Positions 1-5,727 of a stretch of DNA of 5,727 nt are shown in pieces. The notes below the pieces were generated by a model. It saw only the letters and a program-made list of their open reading frames with translations, had not been told where the DNA came from and did not search any database. The stretch is taken from assembly GCA_005883855.1 (NCBI GenBank), contig VBAU01000088.1, forward strand, positions 1-5,727, in the 5' to 3' direction. Both the position numbers and the translations under genes were made by a program. The stretch's first letter is position 1; every line of letters begins with the position of its first letter. Origin of the DNA: Bacteroidota bacterium (GTDB taxonomy: Bacteria; Bacteroidota; Bacteroidia; Chitinophagales; Chitinophagaceae).

Positions 1-571
1 GCAAAACGTGATCACCAATTTTCAACGGCATCTCCTGGGACAGGTTCCCTTTTGCCACGGAACTGATCACATGCGCGATTTCAATCGTAGGATAAACAAG
101 ATCGGAGATTAAACTATTGATGGAGTCAGCGGCCGTGCTCCACGAACCTCTCGCATATCTCGGCAGTACCACTCTGTGATTTAGCCGGCCATGTTTCCCA
201 ATTGTATTTCTTGCTACGGTCAGCTCTTCCACTAAAATCTCGTTGAGAGAAATAATATCATTTAGTATATCACAAATTTTTCCGGTCGTCCCTGCCTTAT
301 CGACTGGCATTCGAACCGTAAAATTTCCGTTTCGTATTTCCGACAATGTCTTTAACAGCTCGTGCGTGTGCAATTCGGGAGTCTCATAATCACCGGAAGA
401 AATAGTGTCTTTTTGCTTCCCGTTCTTGCCGTTTGTTCTTGTCGCTGCACGCCCCGATCCGTTGTTCCGCGAGGTTGTTATGGAAATTTTCTTCCCTTTG
501 CCAGCCGGAATTAATTGCGTGGTCATACCTACAGGAATTTGCGATTCTGTTGAAGACTTCTTTTTCTTCAT
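1..571 (-). CDS. Tandem-HAMP signalling protein, probably a large (hybrid) sensor histidine kinase; N-terminal part only
   Basis: The reading frame opens with ATG at 571-569 and stays open for 190 codons until the left edge cuts it, so the 3' part is missing. Residues 1-66 form a polar, basic, low-complexity tail rich in Lys, Arg, Gly, Ser, Thr and Asn. Residues about 70-120 read as a HAMP unit (LLKTLSEIRNGNFTVRMPVD, then a coiled second helix ending in VEEL). A linker with RGSW and INSLISDL follows, and a second HAMP starts at about 160 (PTIEIAHVISSVAKGNLSQ). This spacing is typical of the poly-HAMP arrays of Nik1-type kinases and their bacterial relatives, which usually continue into HisKA, HATPase and often receiver domains. 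No signal peptide or membrane helix is visible, so it is probably cytoplasmic. The kinase part is inferred because it lies outside the window. A second in-frame ATG (codon 16, 526-524) is an alternative start. The gene is divergent from the response regulator at 725. Confidence 0.8.
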   Translation of the reverse strand, partial: MKKKKSSTESQIPVGMTTQLIPAGKGKKISITTSRNNGSGRAATRTNGKNGKQKDTISSGDYETPELHTHELLKTLSEIRNGNFTVRMPVDKAGTTGKICDILNDIISLNEILVEELTVARNTIGKHGRLNHRVVLPRYARGSWSTAADSINSLISDLVYPTIEIAHVISSVAKGNLSQEMPLKIGDHVL

Positions 572-724
572 GTTGCTATAATTAGAGGGTAATGGTGATT
601 TATTATAAGGGACATGATGTGAATTTTTGTTTGGAACGATTCGGAAATTGCGCGGAAAGCCGGCCTGTAAACTTTATAGAATTTGCCTACCTTTAGTCAC
701 AGTCTTGTATTATACGTAAACATT
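572..724. promoter_or_regulatory. Divergent intergenic region between the HAMP gene and the response regulator
   Basis: About 150 bp separates two genes that point away from each other, so promoters for both should lie here. On the plus strand, TACCTTTA at 688-695 matches the Bacteroidota -7 consensus TAnnTTTG except at the last base, but no good TTTG -33 element sits at the right distance. If it is the -7 element, transcription would start near 702 and a TTG start at 683 would be excluded. No convincing minus-strand promoter was found. The assignment is by position and weak motif match only. Confidence 0.3.
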
Positions 725-1159
725 GTGCCACACCCTCAAAACCAGCAAAAAAAAACTTCACACCGCCCTGCATTACAGCAAATTCTGCTCGGCGAGGACG
801 ATCTGGATGATGAAGAACTTTTGAAGGAATTATTTGGATCCGTAGACGGCTCTTTCTCCCTCATCTTTATAAACAACGGACGAAAGCTGCTTGACTATCT
901 TTACAAGGCGCCCGACAACGGTTTACCCTGCTTAATCGTGCTTGATTACAACATGCCTGAACTTAATGGAGAGGAAATCCTCAAGGAGTTAAAGAAGAGT
1001 CCACGATTTGCCCGCATACCTAAAATTATCTGGAGTACGTCCCAAAGTGACTCCTATAGAAGACGCTGTCTTGACGCCGGCGCGGATGATTATATCATCA
1101 AGCCAGCAAGTGTTAAAGAGCTGGTCGAAACCATCCGTTACATGACGTCTTTTTGTTAA
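725..1159 (+). CDS. Single-domain response regulator (Rcp1-like receiver protein)
   Basis: With a GTG start at 725 this is a 144-residue protein made of one receiver (REC) domain after a polar tail of about 17 residues. The landmarks are all present: the acidic pocket in LLGEDD (E24-D26), the phospho-acceptor Asp74 in LIVLDYNMP, Ser104 in the switch position of IIWSTSQS, and Lys126 in YIIKPAS. There is no output domain, as in CheY- or Rcp1-type regulators, which work by phosphotransfer or protein binding. It probably takes phosphate from one of the adjacent soluble kinases. No ATG lies upstream of the REC core. The only in-frame candidates after the stop at 677-679 are TTG at 683 (158 residues) and GTG at 725, neither with a clear ribosome binding site; GTG is preferred because the extra 14 residues look unlike a protein tail of this family. 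The REC identity is secure and the start is not. Confidence 0.88.
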   Translation: MPHPQNQQKKTSHRPALQQILLGEDDLDDEELLKELFGSVDGSFSLIFINNGRKLLDYLYKAPDNGLPCLIVLDYNMPELNGEEILKELKKSPRFARIPKIIWSTSQSDSYRRRCLDAGADDYIIKPASVKELVETIRYMTSFC

Positions 1160-1289
1160 CAGTGGAAAATTTTCTACACTCTCAATTTGTTTACACTTGT
1201 TAGTAGAATATTCGCACAAGTAAATCTTCGAACGTAGTTCCCGAATTTATTGTGACAAGTTAACTTTTATCAATGCGTATTTTAGCATC
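1160..1289 (+). promoter_or_regulatory. Intergenic region with repeated ACAAGT elements and a 10-bp palindrome; likely control region of the kinase pair
   Basis: The 130 bp before the kinase gene hold three copies of one element: ACTTGT at 1195-1200 (reverse orientation) and ACAAGT at 1216-1221 and 1255-1260. Each is followed, in its own direction, by TAAA or TTAA within two bases. The first two form an inverted repeat whose 15-base spacer contains the palindrome GAATATTC (1206-1213). The third overlaps the perfect palindrome AAGTTAACTT (1257-1266), which in turn overlaps TAACTTTT (1261-1268), a one-mismatch version of the Bacteroidota -7 box TAnnTTTG, 21 bases before the ATG. No -33 element is evident. 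A promoter covered by an operator is plausible but inferred. Confidence 0.3.
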
Positions 1290-2039
1290 ATGGATGAAGA
1301 AAAGAGTAAAACTTCCGTAGAATCAGCGGAAGAAAAATTCTACGAATTTATTGAAGGAGCTTCACATGATCTGCAGGCGCCTTTGCGGAAAATCTCTGTA
1401 CTGGTTGAACGAGCTTTTAAGAAAGATGAAAAAAAGTTTGATGACGATACGAAGGAATACATCCGCCGGATAGAATCGTGTGTTGACGAAATGAAATTAT
1501 TGCTCGGTGGTCTGCTGGAGCTGGTGAAAGCGGATGCCAGCACGGATGTCAATGAGGTTTGTGACCTGAATGAAATCGCCAGGGAGATCCTGGAAAGCAT
1601 GAGTGAAGAAATCAAGAACAGGCATGTCATCGTTAGCATGGCTACACTGCCTGCCGTTCATGGAAAGCGCCTGCAATATGCGCGGCTACTTAAAAATCTC
1701 ATCGGGAACGCCGTTAAGTTCAGTAAAAGAGACACCGACCCCAGGGTCGAAATAACAACAACAATCCTGACTGATGAAAACCGAAACAACTTTCATTTGG
1801 AGAACAAAAAATATTATCGCATTGAAATTAGCGACAATGGAGTAGGGTTCCATCCGTCGAATGACCAAAAGATATTTGAACCTTTTGTTCGACTACATCC
1901 ACGGGCTGAATTCGAGGGTAACGGCCTGGGCCTTTTTATCTGCAAAAAGATTGTTGCAAGGCACAATGGAATCATTTATGCGGAGGGGAATGAAAAACAG
2001 GGTGCGCGATTTGTATTAGTTTTACCTGAAACCCCCTAG
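1290..2039 (+). CDS. Soluble histidine kinase consisting only of HisKA and HATPase domains
   Basis: This 249-residue protein is a bare kinase core. After about 18 polar residues comes the H box EGASHDLQAPLRKI with phospho-acceptor His26, in the style of phytochrome-type kinases (SHDLQ.PLRKI). The dimerisation helices run to about residue 82. The HATPase part shows the N box LLKNLIGNAVKFS (Asn136, Asn140), G1 box SDNGVGF (Asp182), F box IFEPFVRLH and G2 box GNGLGLFICKKI. There is no PAS, GAF, HAMP or transmembrane segment, so no signal-sensing part is visible; typical sensor kinases are much longer. It should autophosphorylate in the cytoplasm and pass phosphate to a receiver, the candidates being the upstream single-domain regulator or the N-terminal receiver of the next gene. 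The ATG at 1290 is well placed, and the downstream gene starts 6 bp after its TAG stop, which implies one transcript. Confidence 0.92.
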   Translation: MDEEKSKTSVESAEEKFYEFIEGASHDLQAPLRKISVLVERAFKKDEKKFDDDTKEYIRRIESCVDEMKLLLGGLLELVKADASTDVNEVCDLNEIAREILESMSEEIKNRHVIVSMATLPAVHGKRLQYARLLKNLIGNAVKFSKRDTDPRVEITTTILTDENRNNFHLENKKYYRIEISDNGVGFHPSNDQKIFEPFVRLHPRAEFEGNGLGLFICKKIVARHNGIIYAEGNEKQGARFVLVLPETP

Positions 2040-2045
2040 GCATAC

Positions 2046-3485
2046 ATGCTAAAAGAAAACCTGATCCGTATTGCAGTCGTTGATGATGATGAAGACGATT
2101 TTTTCATTATCAGGGAATTTATTCGAGACATTGAAGGGGCGAACCTTGAGGTGGACTGGATTAACAACTACCAGGCTGCAATTGAAAAAATCAAGGCAGG
2201 TGCTTATCATGTTTATTTTGTTGATTACCGGCTTGGCAACGAAACCGGCCTGGATTTGCTGCAGGAAGCTGCGCCCATGCAATTAGACCAGCCGATTATT
2301 TTATTGACAGGAAAGGGAAATAAGGCCATTGATATCCAGGCCATGCAAAGAGGCGCCACAGATTACCTTGTGAAATCTGATCTGACGACAGAAAAACTTG
2401 AGCGGTGCATACGCTACGCGCTGGATCGAATCGCTTCGAGAACCGAACTCAAGGAACGAGAAACGAAATACCGTAACCTCTTCAAGGGTTCCAAGGACGC
2501 CGTATTTATTTCCGATAGAAATTTACTTTTTACTGAGTGCAATGAGGCCACCACGGCTTTAATTGGCCTGAGCAACGAAGAGCTTTTAAATCACACCCTA
2601 TTTGAGTTCATCATCAAAGCGGCCGAAAAGGAAAGGGTCAACCAATTCCTTGAGGAAGAAAAGGATTTCAGCGATCTTGAAATTGAGCTTTCCAATCATG
2701 ACGGGGAGACAAGACTTTGCCTTATGTCATGTTCATTTCAAAGAAATGGCCATCCTCAGCATTTGATCCATGGACTTATCCATGACGTTACTAATATAAA
2801 AAAGGCCGAGCTTGCAAATCTCCAGGCGCAGAAGCTGGCAGCAAATGAGCGATTAATTAGGATTTTGGCCCATGAAATAAGAAACCCTTTGAATAATATT
2901 ACCCTCGCGGGGGAACAATTACAGTTACCCGGCGACGACATAGACAAGCAGAAGTATTTAATAGATATCGTTCAACGGAACTCGAGCCGGATCAACAAGA
3001 TCATCACAGAACTCCTTGACTTGACCAGGCCATTGGAGTTAAAGTTTGAAAAACATGCCTTGCAAGAGATACTGGACGAAAGCCTTACATTAGCTACTGA
3101 CAGGATCAACTTGCAAAAAATTAAGGTGCATAAAAATTACCCCGCGTCTCCCCTCGAAATAGAAGCTGATAAATCAAAACTAATTATCGCTTTTACCAAT
3201 CTAGTCATCAATGCAATTGAGGCCATGGAAGTGGACAAAGGTGAATTAGCTGTTTCGATCTCGGCCTTGCCGAATGAATACAGCGTTTCCATTCGTGATA
3301 ATGGAAAAGGAATTCCTGAGGAATATTTGCCAAAGGTTTTTGAGCCTTTCTTTACTTCCAAAAAAAATGGTACCGGCCTTGGACTGGCTGCTTGTTACTC
3401 TATAATCGAATCACACAAGGGAAATATTCAGGTGGAAAGCAAAGTGAACACGGGAACTAACTTCATCGTGAATTTTAGTCGTTAA
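2046..3485 (+). CDS. Receiver-PAS-histidine kinase (REC-PAS-HisKA-HATPase)
   Basis: The 479-residue protein has four domains in order. The receiver covers about residues 6-128, with acidic pocket IAVVDDDEDD (Asp13-15), phospho-acceptor Asp60 in YFVDYRLG, Thr88 in ILLTGKG and Lys110 in DYLVKSD. A PAS domain follows at about 138-255 (YRNLFKGSKDAVFISD to IHDVTNIKKAE). HisKA starts near 265 with His276 in ILAHEIRNPLNNI. HATPase has the N box FTNLVINAIEAM (Asn385, Asn389), G1 box RDNGKG (Asp418) and the run FEPFFTSKKNGTGLGLAA, a style shared with NtrB-like kinases. No membrane segment is seen, so it should be cytoplasmic. With the receiver at the N-terminus, phosphorylation by another kinase, plausibly the one encoded 6 bp upstream, could act as its input; the PAS domain may bind a further ligand, which cannot be predicted. 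The 6-bp gap suggests co-transcription and translational coupling. No DNA-binding domain is present. Confidence 0.93.
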   Translation: MLKENLIRIAVVDDDEDDFFIIREFIRDIEGANLEVDWINNYQAAIEKIKAGAYHVYFVDYRLGNETGLDLLQEAAPMQLDQPIILLTGKGNKAIDIQAMQRGATDYLVKSDLTTEKLERCIRYALDRIASRTELKERETKYRNLFKGSKDAVFISDRNLLFTECNEATTALIGLSNEELLNHTLFEFIIKAAEKERVNQFLEEEKDFSDLEIELSNHDGETRLCLMSCSFQRNGHPQHLIHGLIHDVTNIKKAELANLQAQKLAANERLIRILAHEIRNPLNNITLAGEQLQLPGDDIDKQKYLIDIVQRNSSRINKIITELLDLTRPLELKFEKHALQEILDESLTLATDRINLQKIKVHKNYPASPLEIEADKSKLIIAFTNLVINAIEAMEVDKGELAVSISALPNEYSVSIRDNGKGIPEEYLPKVFEPFFTSKKNGTGLGLAACYSIIESHKGNIQVESKVNTGTNFIVNFSR

Positions 3486-3563
3486 TTGGAATTGAGCCTG
3501 CGGATATCGCGGATCATACCCTTGGTATAATTCGAATGTGAAAACCCATTTTTGCCCAGGCTA
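3486..3563. other. Short intergenic stretch between convergent genes
   Basis: These 78 bp separate the ends of the kinase operon (plus) and the transport operon (minus), so transcription from both sides should stop here. The only compact dyad is ATACC-CTT-GGTAT at 3516-3528, a 5-bp stem with a 3-base loop, and it has no following T run on either strand. A wider inverted repeat (AGCCTG at 3495-3500, CAGGCT at 3557-3562) spans the region. Neither is a convincing intrinsic terminator. Confidence 0.35.
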
Positions 3564-3764
3564 TTACTGAGATTTTCTCTTCTTAACTAACAACAACATG
3601 AAGGCGCCAAAAAGAAGCGATAAGCCGCCCATCCACAGATTAACATTATGGGACAAAGATTTTTGATATAAAACGGCATCATCTCTTGTGATGAATCCGT
3701 AAATCAAAAGCAATATGCCGAAGATGGAGAACATAAGCCCTATTGGAATTTTAATATCTAACAT
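3564..3764 (-). CDS. Small two-helix membrane protein, putative accessory subunit of the adjacent symporter
   Basis: This 66-residue protein consists of two hydrophobic helices, at about residues 6-25 (IPIGLMFSIFGILLLIYGFI) and 43-60 (LWMGGLSLLFGAFMLLLV). They are joined by a polar loop with RDDAVLYQKSLSHNVN, and the protein ends in a basic tail, KKRKSQ. The positive-inside rule puts the tail in the cytoplasm, making a membrane hairpin with the loop outside. Its ATG lies 10 bp after the symporter's stop, so the two are almost certainly co-transcribed. Small membrane proteins encoded beside SSS symporters are known in other subfamilies (for example the DUF4212 small subunits), and similar short NLW-containing proteins beside such symporters are recalled from other bacteria, unverified here. 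The function is therefore inferred from position and shape. The coding call rests on the clean membrane-hairpin pattern and the operon spacing. Confidence 0.72.
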   Translation of the reverse strand: MLDIKIPIGLMFSIFGILLLIYGFITRDDAVLYQKSLSHNVNLWMGGLSLLFGAFMLLLVKKRKSQ

Positions 3765-3774
3765 AAACTAATTT

Positions 3775-5490
3775 TTACCAGAATAAGACAGACAAAATAA
3801 TAAGTAGCACCAATACAAAAACGGCTAAGACTTTGGTTCGCTTATACCAAACAATGTTTTCTTCGCTGATCGGTGGAGTCAGTGAATAAACCAGGCCTTT
3901 TAGCTCTTCATCCGTTTTCTTTCGTGTCGTGAGTAGGGAAACAGTTACAGTAATAATTGTGGCCGACGCGCACGCAAAAATCGCAGTCCAAAAATTCTGC
4001 GCCATTTCTACCGGGTACGTGTGTACCAGGCCGAGCCAACCACCTTTCACCATGGTAGTGGCTCCGGCGGGTGCTGTAAGACCATGGTGTGTTAGCGCAA
4101 TCAAAAATCCAAGCAACAACCCAAGGAATGCGCCATGTCCCGTTGTTCTTTTCCAAAACATGCCAAGGAAAATTACCGCAAACAAGGGAGCGTTGATCAT
4201 TGAAAAAATCGTCTGCAGAAAATCCATGATGTTTCCAAACAAGCCTGCGAGATATGCAGCGGCGATGCTTACTAAAACTCCGAAAATTGTTGCTAGCCTG
4301 CCTACTCGTAAATAATGCCTGGCGTCTGCTTCTTTATCGCTGGTGGCCGGGCGGATATAACTTTGGTAAATGTCGTACGTCCACACCGTATTGAATGCGG
4401 ACACGTTTCCCGCCATACCTGACATAAAAGAAGCAAGCAATGCTGTAATACCCACACCCAGCACGCCGGCCGGCAAGTAATGTTTCAATAACATGATAAT
4501 GGTTAAATCATAATTGGGTTTTCCATTTTCCATAATGCTGAATCCTGATCCGTTATTCATTAACACCAATGCAGCAATACCTGGAACGATTATCAGGAAA
4601 GGGATAAACATCTTTGGAATAGCGCCGATAAGAGGCGTTTTTCGCGCTGCGATACTGGACTCAGCAGCCATAGCTCGTTGCACGATCAGGAAATTGGTGC
4701 ACCAATAACCAAATGAAAGCACGAATCCAAGACCGACAAAAATGCCATACCATTCTACGCCCAGCGGGTTAGCCTTCGCTGAACCGGTATATTTCCAGGT
4801 AGAGGTGAGAGCATCTGGTGCAAAACCTCTGGATGTAGCAATTGGAGCGAGGCCCTCCTTGAGACCACTCCATCCCCCAAGTTCCAGCATGGCGAGAATA
4901 ATAATCGGCAATAAACCAATCAGGATAATAAAAAACTGAAGCACCTCATTATAGATTGCCGAAGACAAACCACCCAGATAAGTATAAACGAGGACAATGG
5001 CGGCTGACAGCCACAAACTAATATTAAAATTCCAGCCCAACACTTTTTCCATGAGTAATGCCAATGCATACATCGAGATTCCCGAAGCCATCACTGTCAT
5101 CACGGCAAACAAGATGGCATTGAGCCCCCGGGTTTTTTCATCAAATCGGAGTTTTAAAAATTCGGGTACCGACCTGGCTTTGGAACCGTAATAAAATCGC
5201 ATCATAAATACGGCAAGAAACACCATTGCGGGAATAGCACCTATCCAGTAAAAATGCGTCGTGAGCATGCCGTACTTGGCGCCGGAGCCGGTCATTCCCA
5301 TTACCTCCAGCGCACCGAGGTTCGCCGAGATAAAGGCGAGCCCTGTGACCCACGCTGGCAAAGAACGCCCGGCTTCTAAAAACTGCTTTGCATCTTTCAT
5401 ATACTTCCGCAAAAACAATCCAATGCCTAAAACAAAGACGAAATAGATTATCATGATGATGTAATCTATCAGGTGTAGTTGGACTTCCAT
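3775..5490 (-). CDS. Sodium/solute symporter, SSS (SGLT-like) family
   Basis: The 571-residue protein is an integral inner-membrane transporter of the LeuT fold, with about 14 hydrophobic segments from residue 8 to the last residues, close to the length of Vibrio vSGLT (543). Family landmarks include FLEAGRSLPAWVTGLAFISA before and in TM1, the GGLSSAIYNEVLQFF region (173-187), GYWCTNFLIVQRAMAAES (261-278), PFLIIVPGIAAL (297-308), TYDIYQSYI (371-379) after TM8, and FLGMFWKRTT (441-450). Such proteins couple inward Na+ flow to uptake of sugars, amino acids, carboxylates or similar solutes. Aligned from memory with vSGLT, the sugar-site Lys294 and Gln428 and the gate Tyr263 are kept (K293, Q426, Y262), while Gln69, Glu88 and Asn260 become E62, Y81 and S259. 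The substrate thus cannot be called galactose with confidence. The last helix follows a cytoplasmic stretch with ELKGLVYSLTPP. The ATG at 5490-5488 has an A-rich leader without a clear ribosome binding site. The small membrane protein follows 10 bp downstream. Confidence 0.93.
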   Translation of the reverse strand: MEVQLHLIDYIIMIIYFVFVLGIGLFLRKYMKDAKQFLEAGRSLPAWVTGLAFISANLGALEVMGMTGSGAKYGMLTTHFYWIGAIPAMVFLAVFMMRFYYGSKARSVPEFLKLRFDEKTRGLNAILFAVMTVMASGISMYALALLMEKVLGWNFNISLWLSAAIVLVYTYLGGLSSAIYNEVLQFFIILIGLLPIIILAMLELGGWSGLKEGLAPIATSRGFAPDALTSTWKYTGSAKANPLGVEWYGIFVGLGFVLSFGYWCTNFLIVQRAMAAESSIAARKTPLIGAIPKMFIPFLIIVPGIAALVLMNNGSGFSIMENGKPNYDLTIIMLLKHYLPAGVLGVGITALLASFMSGMAGNVSAFNTVWTYDIYQSYIRPATSDKEADARHYLRVGRLATIFGVLVSIAAAYLAGLFGNIMDFLQTIFSMINAPLFAVIFLGMFWKRTTGHGAFLGLLLGFLIALTHHGLTAPAGATTMVKGGWLGLVHTYPVEMAQNFWTAIFACASATIITVTVSLLTTRKKTDEELKGLVYSLTPPISEENIVWYKRTKVLAVFVLVLLIILSVLFW

Positions 5491-5727
5491 TTGTAGAATT
5501 TATGTTTAGATTTTCTTCGTTTCAGAAATTATCTTCGTGCCCTTTCGCGGCGCTGGGATTCGGTGCAAGAATTCATAGTAGCAGGGTTGAAAATTCTCCA
5601 GGAAGATTTATTATGAAAGATAAAAGATAGTGAAAAAACTGATTTTCGCGCAGATTTTATATCCATGTTTGCTGACTTGCAACTCCCTTTGTTCTGAGCA
5701 ACTCATTAACTTAAACAAAAATTAGAG
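5491..5727. other. Upstream region of the symporter operon, no gene recognised
   Basis: No supported gene was found in these 237 bp. The promoter of the symporter operon should lie here. On the minus strand, two overlapping boxes, TATCTTTT (5629-5622) and TATCTTTC (5622-5615), each match the Bacteroidota -7 consensus TAnnTTTG except at the last base, but no clear -33 partner is seen and use of either would give a leader of over 100 bases. Near the right edge is an imperfect direct repeat (5668-5685 and 5688-5704) with shared TTTG and GCAACTC parts. Whether this serves the symporter or a gene beyond the edge is unknown. Confidence 0.3.
5668..5704. repeat. Imperfect tandem direct repeat, TTTG...GCAACTC twice
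   Basis: Two adjacent units share TTTG at the start (5668-5671 and 5688-5691) and GCAACTC at the end (5679-5685 and 5698-5704). The GCAACTC copies are 19 bp apart, close to two helical turns, which would place them on the same face of DNA. This could be a regulator site or chance. Confidence 0.3.

Noticed and set aside
1162..1177. Hairpin GTGGAAAATTTTCTAC just after the response regulator stop, as a terminator
   Set aside because: The stem is 6 bp including one G-T pair and is A/T-rich, with no following T run, so it is too weak to call.
989..1219. Minus-strand open frame of 76 codons overlapping the response regulator
   Set aside because: It is antisense to the conserved receiver domain and shows no family features.
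2071..2286. Plus-strand open frame of 71 codons within the REC-PAS-kinase gene
   Set aside because: It lies in another frame of a gene whose receiver motifs are all in the main frame; no domain is visible.
3516..3528. ATACC-CTT-GGTAT hairpin between the convergent operons, as a bidirectional terminator
   Set aside because: A 5-bp stem with no T tract on either strand is not convincing evidence of termination.
3929..4315. Open frame of 128 codons on the plus strand inside the symporter gene
   Set aside because: It lies wholly antisense to a strongly supported transporter, has no recognisable domain, and its composition is that of a shadow frame.
4371..4412. Stretch around the symporter TM8 considered as a possible frameshift because of the unusual Ser-Gly pair
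   Set aside because: The frame is continuous, with family motifs intact before and after it, so this is a substitution and not a sequencing or frameshift artefact.
5529..5666. Minus-strand open frame of 45 codons upstream of the symporter (ATG at 5666)
   Set aside because: It is short, has no ribosome binding site or recognisable motif, and its composition is unlike the neighbouring proteins. It could be a leader peptide, but nothing supports that.

Overview
The window looks like chromosomal DNA from a member of the Bacteroidota, possibly a Chitinophaga- or Cytophaga-like soil or water bacterium. This is inferred from gene style: soluble histidine kinases next to single-domain response regulators, a tandem-HAMP kinase, an SSS symporter with a small membrane partner, starts without clear Shine-Dalgarno sequences, A/T-rich leaders, and a GC content that looks moderate to low by eye. 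No rRNA, tRNA, CRISPR array, insertion sequence or phage gene was recognised.

Left part (1-3485) is a signalling region. A minus-strand gene, cut by the left edge, encodes the N-terminus of a soluble tandem-HAMP protein, most likely a large (hybrid) histidine kinase. Divergent from it, on the plus strand, are a single-domain response regulator (725-1159, non-ATG start), a 249-residue histidine kinase with only the catalytic core (1290-2039), and, 6 bp further, a 479-residue receiver-PAS-histidine kinase (2046-3485). None of the three plus-strand proteins has a membrane segment or a DNA-binding output domain, so together they look like a cytoplasmic phosphorelay whose final target lies elsewhere or is a protein-protein interaction. 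The 130-bp gap before the 249-residue kinase holds repeated ACAAGT elements and a 10-bp palindrome that could be an operator.

Right part (3564-5490) is a two-gene minus-strand transport operon that converges on the signalling genes. A 571-residue sodium/solute symporter (SSS/SGLT family, LeuT fold) is followed 10 bp later by a 66-residue two-helix membrane protein that may be an accessory subunit. By an alignment from memory to Vibrio SGLT, the symporter keeps some sugar-site residues but changes others, and has Ser-Gly where the Na2 site usually has Ser-Ser. Its substrate therefore cannot be named.

The last 237 bp hold no convincing gene; an imperfect direct repeat sits near the right edge. 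No complete new system is evident. The points most worth checking are the output-less phosphorelay, the operator-like repeats, the symporter's altered sites and its small partner.
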